From contig NZ_JBQDYF010000002.1 of assembly GCF_052044135.1 (NCBI RefSeq), positions 1 through 64,000 on the forward strand: a stretch of DNA of 64,000 nt. Direction: 5' to 3'. A program made the position numbers and the translations under genes. The notes below the pieces were generated by a model. It did no database searches, had not been told where the DNA came from, and worked only from the letters and a program-made list of their open reading frames with translations. The DNA is from Salinisphaera sp052044135 (lineage in GTDB: Bacteria > Pseudomonadota > Gammaproteobacteria > Nevskiales > Salinisphaeraceae). The stretch's first letter is position 1, and each line of letters opens with the position of its first letter. This document shows positions 57,205-64,000 of the stretch, piece after piece.

Positions 57205-57735
57205 ATGGATTTTGTCCGCCGACTCGTCGACCTCATGCTGTTTCGCCGCGGGCCGCAGGACATGCCCGGCGATCAGACAACATTGGTGGTCAGCATAGCG
57301 GCTTATTGTATCGTTCTGTTCGTTCAGGTCGCGCTGGTCGGCCCGTTGGCGGCGGCGCTGGTCCAGGCGGGCCTGGCAACGCTCATGCTCGGGCTGTACG
57401 TGGCGGTGATCCTGCGTCTGCGCCATTTGTCGAATCGCTTCAACCAGACCGCGACCGCCTTGTTTTCCTCGGGGACGGTGCTCACGCTGATCATGCTCGC
57501 CCCCACGCGCGCCCTGCGGCCCTATCTGGATGCATTGCGCAGCGCGACCGATCCGTCGCAGGTGCCGATGCCGTCGCCGCTGTTCGCGCTGGCTTATCTG
57601 GTGGTCGGGATCTGGGGCCTGGCGATCTATACCCATATCTATCGGCATGCGCTCAACGTGCCGATCTTTTTCGGCGTGACCGTAACGCTCGGCTTCGAGT
57701 TGTTGTTGATGCTGGTCTTTTCGGCCCTCGGCTAG
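57205..57735 (+). CDS. Integral membrane protein, unknown
   Basis: This 176-residue protein has four to five hydrophobic segments (about 26-70, 84-99, 126-145, 152-174) and a basic first 20 residues. I do not recognise the family; it resembles a Yip1-like or other small membrane protein only in size. It ends eight bases before the mpl start, so the two are probably co-transcribed. The start at 57205 lies 18 bases from the divergent rnd start, so both promoters overlap the coding ends. Confidence 0.8.
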   Translation: MDFVRRLVDLMLFRRGPQDMPGDQTTLVVSIAAYCIVLFVQVALVGPLAAALVQAGLATLMLGLYVAVILRLRHLSNRFNQTATALFSSGTVLTLIMLAPTRALRPYLDALRSATDPSQVPMPSPLFALAYLVVGIWGLAIYTHIYRHALNVPIFFGVTVTLGFELLLMLVFSALG

Positions 57736-57743
57736 CGCTCGCG

Positions 57744-59099
57744 ATGCACATCCATATTCTGGGAATCGGCGGCACGTTCATGGCCGGTGTGGCGCTGCTG
57801 GCGCGGGCAGCCGGGCATACGGTCACGGGCTCCGATCAGGGTCTTTATCCGCCCATGAGCACTCAGCTGGCCGAGGCCGGCATCGCGGTCATGGACGGCT
57901 ATGCGCCGAGCCATCTGCAGCCGCCGCCGGATCAGGTCGTGGTCGGCAACGCCATGGCCCGCGGCAACCCCGCGGTCGAGTACATGCTCGACGCGGGGCT
58001 CGCTTATACCTCGGGCCCGCAGTGGCTGGCGGACAACGTGCTCGCCGATCGCTGGGTGCTCGCGGTGGCCGGTACGCATGGCAAAACCACCACCGCGAGC
58101 ATGCTCGCGCACATACTGGTCGACCAGGGGGCCGCACCCGGCTGGCTGATCGGCGGCATCGCCGCGGATCTGGGGGCCTCGGCAGCGATCGGTGATTCCA
58201 GGTTGTTCGTGGTCGAGGCCGACGAGTACGACACGGCCTTTTTCGACAAGCGCTCGAAGTTCGTTCACTACCGGCCGCGCACGCTGATTCTCAACAATCT
58301 CGAGTTCGATCACGCCGATATTTTCGATGACCTGGCCGCGATCCAGCGCCAGTTCCATCATCTGCTTCGCACCGTGCCGGGCTCGGGGCGTATCGTGCAC
58401 AACGCGACCGACGCGGCGCTCGATACCGTCATCGCACAGGGCTGCTGGACGCCGCGGGTGCCGTTCAACGGCACGGCGGGGTGGCATGTCGAGCCCCTGC
58501 ACCCGGATCATGGTCGGCTGTGCATTCATTGGGGACCCGAAGTCGTCGGCGAACTGGCCTGGGCGCTCAAGGGCGCCCACAACGCCGCGAATGCCTGTGC
58601 CGCGATCGCCGCAGCCGAGCATGCCGGCGTCGAGCCACGCGCTGCCATCCGCGCGCTGGCCGGATTTCGCGGCGTCAAGCGGCGGCTGGAACTCCGCGGC
58701 ACGCCGGGCGGGGTGGCGGTCTATGACGATTTCGCTCATCACCCGACCGCCATCCGCACCACGCTGGATGGTCTGAGCGCGGGGCGGTCGCAAGGCCGTG
58801 TGCTGGTGGCCTTCGAGCCGCGCTCGAATACCATGCGGGCCGGCGTGCACGAGCACACCCTGGCGGCCAGCTTCGAAAGCGCAGACCGTGTTTACGGCTA
58901 CGATGCCGGCATCGACTGGGACCTGGCCGGCGCCATGCGCGCCCTCGGCGACCGTTTCCGTGCCATCGATGATATCGACGCGCTGGCGGCGGCGATCACG
59001 GCCGAGGCGCGCCCGGGTGATGTGGTCGTGGTGATGAGCAATGGCGGCTTCGGCGGTATCCACGACAAACTGCTCACCGCGCTCGAACCCCGCGCCTGA
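57744..59099 (+). CDS. mpl: UDP-N-acetylmuramate:L-Ala-gamma-D-Glu-meso-DAP ligase
   Basis: This 451-residue Mur-ligase-family enzyme joins recycled murein tripeptide to UDP-MurNAc. It has the N-terminal HILGIGGTFMAGVALLARAAG, the ATP-binding AGTHGKTTTASML, the block VVEADEYDTAFFDKRSKF and the C-terminal DDFAHHPTAIRTTL and FEPRSNTM. The start at 57744 gives the family N-terminus; the longer frame runs antisense or out of frame to the membrane protein gene. It follows that gene by eight bases. Recycling of cell wall fits the nearby glrK-qseG-glrR operon, which in enterobacteria controls amino-sugar synthesis. Confidence 0.96.
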   Translation: MHIHILGIGGTFMAGVALLARAAGHTVTGSDQGLYPPMSTQLAEAGIAVMDGYAPSHLQPPPDQVVVGNAMARGNPAVEYMLDAGLAYTSGPQWLADNVLADRWVLAVAGTHGKTTTASMLAHILVDQGAAPGWLIGGIAADLGASAAIGDSRLFVVEADEYDTAFFDKRSKFVHYRPRTLILNNLEFDHADIFDDLAAIQRQFHHLLRTVPGSGRIVHNATDAALDTVIAQGCWTPRVPFNGTAGWHVEPLHPDHGRLCIHWGPEVVGELAWALKGAHNAANACAAIAAAEHAGVEPRAAIRALAGFRGVKRRLELRGTPGGVAVYDDFAHHPTAIRTTLDGLSAGRSQGRVLVAFEPRSNTMRAGVHEHTLAASFESADRVYGYDAGIDWDLAGAMRALGDRFRAIDDIDALAAAITAEARPGDVVVVMSNGGFGGIHDKLLTALEPRA

Positions 59100-59225
59100 C
59101 GGGCGCACCCGGCCGCGGCACAAGCACCAGTTGAAACAGGCGCCACGGGTATCCTGCGACCGGTTCGCAAGGCGGCCCGGGCCGTCGGCGCCGGCGCGTT
59201 GAGACACCGGCCCCGGGGCGGGCAT
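59100..59225. other. Spacer between mpl and the minus-strand terminator
   Basis: Nothing recognisable other than GC-rich sequence following the mpl stop. Confidence 0.3.
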
Positions 59226-59248
59226 AAAAAAGGCCGCGATTCGCGGCC
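59226..59248 (-). terminator. Rho-independent terminator on the minus strand, no known gene
   Basis: On the minus strand the stem GGCCGCG/CGCGGCC with a 3-base loop runs into six Ts. On the plus strand only CTTG follows, so it is a poor terminator for mpl. It would end a transcript coming from 59250-59900, where no gene but a structured tandem repeat is found. Confidence 0.75.
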
Positions 59249-59301
59249 TTGAGAGGGCGGGTGACCCGCCCGTGCTTTTCTTCTTTGATAATCCGCCGAG
59301 T

Positions 59302-59472
59302 CGGGCCGGGCTACGCCGAGGCACGAGGGGGGGGACCGGGAGAAACTCCGGCCCAACCGGCGAAACGGGTGCGTGGCTGCGCTGCAGGACATCGGAATAA
59401 TTCGCACTGGCCGGGCCGTTAACGCCGAGGCACGAGGGGGGGACCGGGGAAACCGGCCCGACCAGGCGAAAC
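59302..59472 (-). repeat. Tandem structured repeat, two units; candidate non-coding RNA
   Basis: Two similar units, 59302-59366 and 59409-59472, share the core ACGCCGAGGCACGAGGGGGG (59313 and 59422) and a common end GGCGAAAC. On the minus strand unit 1 has a 10-bp stem, GTTGGGCCGG with CCGGCCCGAC; unit 2 has CGGGCCG with CGGCCCG. Both stems enclose the same C-rich segment, so structure is kept while sequence varies. A strong terminator lies downstream on the minus strand at 59226-59248. No coding frame looks natural. Confidence 0.5.
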
Positions 59473-59931
59473 CATGTCGCGCAAGCACGCGAACTCTGTT
59501 GAACAAACCACCAGGCGCCGGCTCGACTGGGCGGTGGCCGACGATCCGTGGGTTGTTCCGACTGTTCAAACTCCTTTGTTGCGATCCGATGGCCGCTTGC
59601 GGCAGTCATCCGCCCGAATAGCCGAATCCTCGACATGACGGCGACGCTCATCGCCAGTCCGTGCCACCCCGGGCGCTGGAAGCGTGGGGCGGCGGTCTCG
59701 AAGCCTTTCGGCCGATTGGCTATCGCTGCTGCAAGTGCGGTCTGTCGTCCGAATTTGATCAGGGTTTAGCAACCGCCGTGCCAAAAAATAAAAATATATT
59801 AATATCAATAAATTATAAATTAAATCGGGCCCTTGAGGCGCGTCCGGCCAGCGGATCGGACCCGGTGGCGCGGAAAACCGTCGCTGATCAACGACGGATC
59901 ACTCAGGAATTAATTAAGTTATTGAATATTA
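59473..59931. other. Intergenic stretch with AT-rich islands
   Basis: No gene is supported. Segments 59780-59825 and 59910-59941 are almost purely A and T, in sharp contrast with the GC-rich surroundings; they include AATATATTAATATC and AATTAATTAAG. They lie downstream of glrR and could contain a minus-strand promoter or a binding site for an AT-binding protein. Confidence 0.45.
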
Positions 59932-59932
59932 A

Positions 59933-59961
59933 TATAAAAATATGTCGCCATAGAGCGACAT
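59933..59961 (-). terminator. Terminator of the glrK-qseG-glrR operon
   Basis: On the minus strand ATGTCGC and GCGACAT enclose TCTATG and run into ATTTTTATATT. It lies 51 bases after the glrR stop. Confidence 0.8.
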
Positions 59962-60011
59962 CAAGCACGGGAACGGCGCCAATGGTTGTCGTCTACAGGC
60001 AACAGCCGGAT

Positions 60012-61376
60012 TCAGGACTTGAACTGCCCCGGATCGACATCGTGACGCGCCAGCAGCTTGTAGAATTCGGTGCGGTTGCGCTGGGCGAGCCGGGCGCTTC
60101 GGGCGACGTTGCCTTCGGTGATGCGCAATAGCTGGACGAGGTAGTCGTGCACGAACTCGTCCCGCGCCTGTGCCAGGGGCCGGATGCTCGAGGCCGACGC
60201 GTCCGGGCCGCCGTGCTGGGCCAGCGCCTTGTCCACGGCGGCACGGCCGATCACCGGGCCGCGCGTGAGCGCGACATTGTGTTCGACGACGTTGGACAGT
60301 TGCCGAATATTGCCCGGCCAGCTGTACGCCGTGAGCCGTTCCATGGCTTCCGGGGCATAGACCTTGGCCCGTCGCCCCGACCGGCGCGCGAGGCGATCCA
60401 GGAAATGCCGCACCAGCGGCGCGATGTCTTCGGGTCGCTCGGCGAGTGAGGGCAGGGCCAGGCTGACCACCGCCAGACGATAGTAGAGATCCTCGCGGAA
60501 CGTGCCCTCGTTGATGGCCGTATCCAGATTGCGGTGGGTGGCCGAGATCACACGCACGTCCACCGGGATGCTGTGCCGGCCGCCGACCGGCCGGATCTCG
60601 CGTTCCTGGAGGACGCGCAGGAGCTTGACCTGAAGAGCGATCGGCATATCGCCGATTTCGTCCAGAAAGAGGGTGCCGCCCTCGGCCGAGCGGAACAGCC
60701 CCGGCTGGGCGCTCTTGGCATCGGTGAATGCGCCTTTTTCGTGGCCGAACAGTTCCGACTCCAGCAACTGCTCGGGCATGGCGCCGCAGTTCAGCGCCAC
60801 GAACGCGCGCTGGGCACGCGGGCTGGCTTCATGCATGACACGCGCCATGACTTCCTTGCCGGTGCCGGATTCGCCGGTGATCAGCACGCTGGAGTCGGTC
60901 TCGGCCACCATTCGGCCCTCGGCCAGCCGTTCCCGCATGAGCGGCGAGCGGGTCACGATGCGCGCCTGCCAGATCGATTCCCAATCGCGGCTGGGCAAGC
61001 CGCCCTGGGCCAGGGCCTGGTCGACGCGGGCCAGCAGCGTTTCCTTGTCCACCGGTTTGGACAGGAAATCGAGCGCGCCGGCCTGGGTCGCCGACACGGC
61101 TTCGGGGATCGTGCCGTGGGCCGTGATGACGATGACCGGAATATTGGGGTGATTGGCCGACAGCCGTTGCAGCAGGTCGAGCCCGTCCATGCCGTCCATG
61201 CGCAGATCGGTGATCACGCACTCGGCGGCGAAGTCGCCCAGGATGTCGAGTGCGCGGTCGGCGCTTTCGACGCTGGCCACGGTGTGTCCGACGCCTTCGA
61301 GGCGAATCGTCATCAGGCGGCGCAGGCTCGGGTCGTCGTCGACCAGCAGCAGCCGGCCCTTTCGGTGTTCGGTCAC
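60012..61376 (-). CDS. glrR: Sigma-54-dependent response regulator GlrR (QseF)
   Basis: This 454-residue NtrC-family regulator has a receiver domain with Asp57 (CVITDLRM), an AAA+ domain with Walker A GESGTGKE (168-175) and Walker B GTLFLDEIGD, and a Fis-type helix-turn-helix end (GNVARSARLAQRNRTEFYKLLARH) that closely matches enterobacterial GlrR. The sigma-54 contact loop reads GAFTDA (215-220) rather than GAFTGA. The GTG start at 61376 overlaps the qseG stop by four bases (GTGA). It is the last gene of the operon and would activate sigma-54 promoters on phosphorylation by GlrK. Confidence 0.95.
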   Translation of the reverse strand: MTEHRKGRLLLVDDDPSLRRLMTIRLEGVGHTVASVESADRALDILGDFAAECVITDLRMDGMDGLDLLQRLSANHPNIPVIVITAHGTIPEAVSATQAGALDFLSKPVDKETLLARVDQALAQGGLPSRDWESIWQARIVTRSPLMRERLAEGRMVAETDSSVLITGESGTGKEVMARVMHEASPRAQRAFVALNCGAMPEQLLESELFGHEKGAFTDAKSAQPGLFRSAEGGTLFLDEIGDMPIALQVKLLRVLQEREIRPVGGRHSIPVDVRVISATHRNLDTAINEGTFREDLYYRLAVVSLALPSLAERPEDIAPLVRHFLDRLARRSGRRAKVYAPEAMERLTAYSWPGNIRQLSNVVEHNVALTRGPVIGRAAVDKALAQHGGPDASASSIRPLAQARDEFVHDYLVQLLRITEGNVARSARLAQRNRTEFYKLLARHDVDPGQFKS

Positions 61377-61954
61377 GGGTGTTTCTCGACGGTATCCAGG
61401 CGGTCTTCGATGTTCGACAGCGCCTTGAGTTTGTTCTGGGCTTTCGCCAGGCGCGCCTTGAGATCCGCGATCTTCTGCGCCGCGTCACTGGGCTCATCGC
61501 CGTTGGCCTGGGTCAGCTCACCGTAGAGGCGGGCATAGTCGCTCAGGTACTGGCGCGCATCCGGATCCCAGGGCGCCGGCTTGGTGTTGAGCGCCAGCCT
61601 GGCGTAGCGCGCGGCCTCGTCTGGCGTATACAACCGCTGGTGCGGTGATCCGAGCGCCAGCGCCAGATAGGCATAGCTGATCGCGCTCGGGCTGGTCCGA
61701 ACCTGGCGCCGGGCTGCGCGTACGGCGGCTTCGCGCCCGGCCGGCGTTGTGTCCGCCAGCCGGCGGGCATAGCCGAGCAGGGTCAACGCGGGGGCGGACA
61801 TTTCAGGCGGTGTCTGCGCGGTTGCCAGCGGGTTGCCCTTGTCGTGCGCGCAGCCCGATACGGCCAGGGCCGCAGCCAGAGCGAGCGCGACCGCCAGCCC
61901 CCGTGGTGGCGGGCGCTGCTCAGGCGCGCCCGTTCCAGGGCGGGATATGCACAT
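61373..61954 (-). CDS. qseG: QseG-like outer-membrane lipoprotein
   Basis: This protein of about 193 residues has a signal with lipobox VSGC (about residues 34-37) and an Ala-rich helical mature part ending in a coiled coil (KIADLKARLAKAQNKLKALSNIEDRLDTVE). Position between the kinase and regulator genes matches yfhG/qseG of E. coli, whose product binds the kinase in the periplasm. The start is placed at 61954, inside the end of glrK (35-base overlap); a longer frame would overlap glrK much more. Its stop overlaps the glrR start by four bases. Confidence 0.85.
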   Translation of the reverse strand: MCISRPGTGAPEQRPPPRGLAVALALAAALAVSGCAHDKGNPLATAQTPPEMSAPALTLLGYARRLADTTPAGREAAVRAARRQVRTSPSAISYAYLALALGSPHQRLYTPDEAARYARLALNTKPAPWDPDARQYLSDYARLYGELTQANGDEPSDAAQKIADLKARLAKAQNKLKALSNIEDRLDTVEKHP

Positions 61955-63413
61955 GGAAAACGCTGTCGCGAGGCCCGCGCTCCACGACCTGCGCGCAGCC
62001 GCCATGGGCTTCGGCGCAGTCGCGCACCACCGACAGGCCGATGCCGGTCCCCTTGACCGCGGACTTGCCGCCGGGCGTGCTGCTGCCGCGGACGAAGGCT
62101 TCGAAGATACGTTCTCGTTCGGCTGTCGCCACGCCGGGCCCGTCATCCGATACATATAAATCCGTCCCCTCTGTCGGGCCGTGTTCGACCTCGATACGGA
62201 TAGTGCCGCCCATCGGCGAAAATTTGACTGCATTCGCCAGCAGATTATCCACGATCAGGTGCAATCGATCCCGGTCGGCGCTGAGTACGATCGGTGACCG
62301 CGGTCGCTCGACGCGCAGATCGCGTGCCTCGATGGCCAGCTTCTGGCGTTCGACCATGCGTTCGATCAGCGCCGTCAGATCGAATTCGGTGTACTCCAGG
62401 CGCGCTCGCTGTTGTTGCCAGGTTGCCGAGTTGAGCAGATTGTCGATCAGAGCCGCCAGATCCTGGCTGTTGCTCTGCAGAATCGTCGCCACCTCGCGCT
62501 GCGCCTCGCTCAAAACGCCGACCGAGCCGTCGGCGAGCAGTTCCGTGCCTTCGCGGATGCTGGCCAGCGGTGTCTTGAGTTCGTGCGACATGTGCCGGAT
62601 GAACTGTTGTTTCTCCTCGTCGAGCGTGGCCAGGCGCTGGCGCATCCAGTCCAGGCGTTCACCCAGGCGATCGAGCTCGGCAGCCGGCGCGACGATCGAC
62701 ACCGGGCGCGAGAAATCGCCCGTGCCCAGATGACCGACGGCATCCAGAATCTGGCGCAGCGGCCGCGCGATGACAAAGGTCAAAAATAACCCGAGCGCCA
62801 TGGCCGCGGGAATCAGGGCAAACACGCAGACGAGCAGGAACAGGCGCGCATGGCGCGCCGTGCGCTGCAGATGATCGAGCTCCTGGTCGACGAACCGGGC
62901 GCCCTGGTCGGCGATGGCATTGGTCGAATCGCGGATCGTGTTCAGCGTGCTGATGACCTGGTCGGTCTGCTTGTCGCCGGTGCCGAGTCGCCGGGCCAGG
63001 CCGGCCACCTGCTCGCGCAGCGCTGACAGGTTCCAGCTCGGCACCGTATCCAGATGCAGGCGGGCCAGGGACTTGAGTTCGCCCTCGAATGCCCGGGCCT
63101 GCGAGCGGAAGCGAGCGACCAGGTCGGCCTGGCCGAGTACGCGATACTGGCGGGCGCTGCGTTCCATGCTGATCAGCAGGCTGTTGAGGCGTTTGCTGTC
63201 GCGCGTGACGGCGACCCCCTGCATCACCAGCCGCTCGCTCTGGGCATTGAGCTGATTGACATAGACCACGCTGGCCACGATCGCGACCATCAGCGGCGTG
63301 GCCACGACGGCGAAGCTGGCCAGCACCAGGCCGTTGATCGAGCGCGGACGCAGCAGCACGCCGAGCAGCCGGCGGCGGGCCGAGGTCTCGTTGTGGGAAT
63401 CGCCTCTGGGCAT
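61920..63413 (-). CDS. glrK: Sensor histidine kinase GlrK (QseE)
   Basis: This 497-residue kinase has a first membrane helix (about 29-52), a helical periplasmic domain of about 135 residues, a second helix (about 190-216), HAMP, and a HisKA domain with His277 in FIRHMSHELKTPLASIREG. The HATPase N box is NLLANAVKF, with GPGVA and GTGIGLSVV. Gene order glrK-qseG-glrR and sequence support the assignment. In enterobacteria the system senses envelope stress and drives the sRNA GlmY; whether that target exists here is unknown. Confidence 0.94.
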   Translation of the reverse strand: MPRGDSHNETSARRRLLGVLLRPRSINGLVLASFAVVATPLMVAIVASVVYVNQLNAQSERLVMQGVAVTRDSKRLNSLLISMERSARQYRVLGQADLVARFRSQARAFEGELKSLARLHLDTVPSWNLSALREQVAGLARRLGTGDKQTDQVISTLNTIRDSTNAIADQGARFVDQELDHLQRTARHARLFLLVCVFALIPAAMALGLFLTFVIARPLRQILDAVGHLGTGDFSRPVSIVAPAAELDRLGERLDWMRQRLATLDEEKQQFIRHMSHELKTPLASIREGTELLADGSVGVLSEAQREVATILQSNSQDLAALIDNLLNSATWQQQRARLEYTEFDLTALIERMVERQKLAIEARDLRVERPRSPIVLSADRDRLHLIVDNLLANAVKFSPMGGTIRIEVEHGPTEGTDLYVSDDGPGVATAERERIFEAFVRGSSTPGGKSAVKGTGIGLSVVRDCAEAHGGCAQVVERGPRDSVFHVHIPPWNGRA

Positions 63414-63507
63414 GCCGTCAGCATAACCGCTCGCCGCACCGCGCGCTTATTGCGCGGGGGGCCGTGCGCCCGCTATTTTGGCGGTTTGCCTGCCCGGATC
63501 CTGCTGC

Positions 63508-64000
63508 ATGACCGATACCCTTGCCGTACCTGCCGACTCCCGTGAACTGCCCGGCGCGGACGCGCTCCGCGAATCGCTGACTTCCATGCTCGACCGCGCG
63601 GCCGCGGCCGGCGCGGATGCCGCCGAGGCGAGTCTGTCGGCTTCGCGCAGCCTGTCGGTGTCGGTGCGCGATCGGCATCGCGAATCGCTGGAATATGAAG
63701 GCGATCGTACGGCGGCGGTGACGGTCTATCGCGGCCGCGCCAGCGGCAGCGCCTCGACCACCGACCTGACGCCGGCAGGCCTGGCCGCCGCCCTCGATCA
63801 GGCGCTGACCATCGCGCGTTTCACCGAGCCGGATGCGTATGCGGGCCTGGCCGATGCCGCTCTGATGGCGCGCGACTGGCCGGATCTGGGCCTGTACAAC
63901 CCCTGGGCGCTGACCCCGGCGGCCGCCCAGGACCAGGCGCTGGCCGTGGAGGCGGCCGCGCTCGCCACCGACCGGCGCATCGTCCAGACCGAAGGCGCGA
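63508..64000 (+). CDS. pmbA: Metalloprotease subunit PmbA/TldE (partial, cut by window end)
   Basis: The first 164 codons are present and no stop occurs before the window end. The protein matches the N-terminal half of PmbA: SVSVRDRHRESLEYEGDRTA, AVTVYRGRASGSASTTDL and IARFTEPDAYAGLADAALM, with DLGLYNPWAL following. PmbA works with TldD to degrade unfolded small proteins and mature peptide antibiotics. The ATG at 63508 aligns with the family start. It is divergent from glrK with 94 bases between. Confidence 0.92.
   Translation, partial: MTDTLAVPADSRELPGADALRESLTSMLDRAAAAGADAAEASLSASRSLSVSVRDRHRESLEYEGDRTAAVTVYRGRASGSASTTDLTPAGLAAALDQALTIARFTEPDAYAGLADAALMARDWPDLGLYNPWALTPAAAQDQALAVEAAALATDRRIVQTEGA

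Noticed and set aside
59302..59472. Plus-strand reading of the tandem repeat as a known riboswitch (for example of the c-di-AMP class)
   Set aside because: The G-rich segments are only loosely alike, no consensus core is matched, and no plausible controlled gene follows on the plus strand.
63414..63507. GlmY-like sRNA upstream of glrK, as in enterobacteria
   Set aside because: Only 94 bases separate glrK from pmbA, too little for such an RNA plus promoters, and no terminator is seen.

Overview
The window is a high-GC (roughly 65% by eye) chromosomal segment of a Gram-negative gammaproteobacterium. Porin, lipoproteins, Tat-type signals, Mpl, PmbA, ExoI, YghU, YceH and a GlrK-QseG-GlrR operon all point that way. 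The mix of a PPi-type phosphofructokinase, a short adenylate kinase and several c-di-GMP proteins would suit a Salinisphaera-like lineage, but this is an inference without any database search. No rRNA, tRNA, CRISPR array, phage or autonomous transposase was seen.

Layout. 1-4.3 kb: a PAS histidine kinase, a two-component pair, and a small Lys/His-rich exported protein divergent from the pair, with a perfect 11-bp inverted repeat between them. 4.6-7.0 kb: two complete methionine sulfoxide reductase sets facing each other, one exported and one cytoplasmic. 7.1-9.3 kb: a proline-racemase-family protein with unusual active-site residues, coupled to a medium-chain oxidoreductase. 9.6-17.2 kb: tag, a small repeated secreted protein, an APH-family kinase, a MITE-like element, a dynamin-like GTPase, a lipoprotein, yghU and a short 6-phosphogluconate dehydrogenase. 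17.4-26.3 kb: a c-di-GMP block (PAS-GGDEF-EAL, GAF-GGDEF-EAL and membrane GGDEF proteins) with an esterase and rarD. 26.6-33.5 kb: a lipoprotein, an Aer-like chemoreceptor, a beta-propeller protein and a Cache chemoreceptor, followed by the decayed end of a TRAP transporter gene.

34.2-43.4 kb: a porin plus lipoprotein unit, then a branched-chain-amino-acid-type ABC transporter (livJ-livH-livM/G fusion-livF) downstream of an amidase, suggesting uptake and hydrolysis of an amide-like nutrient. 43.8-52.7 kb: yceH, a large uncharacterised protein with a possible papain-like triad, sbcB, an ABC-F ATPase, rhlE and moaB. 52.8-59.1 kb: pyrophosphatase, PPi-type phosphofructokinase, adk, rnd, a membrane protein and mpl. 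59.1-60.0 kb: a gene-poor stretch with a structured tandem repeat, a terminator orphaned on the minus strand, and AT-rich islands. 60.0-64 kb: the glrK-qseG-glrR operon and the start of pmbA.

Most interesting non-coding observations: a 235-bp structured repeat present twice (15.9 and 25.0 kb), each copy just upstream of a gene start; a 296-bp MITE-like element with a second copy cut by the window start; the tandem structured repeat at 59.3-59.5 kb; and the TRAP remnant at 33.6-34.0 kb.
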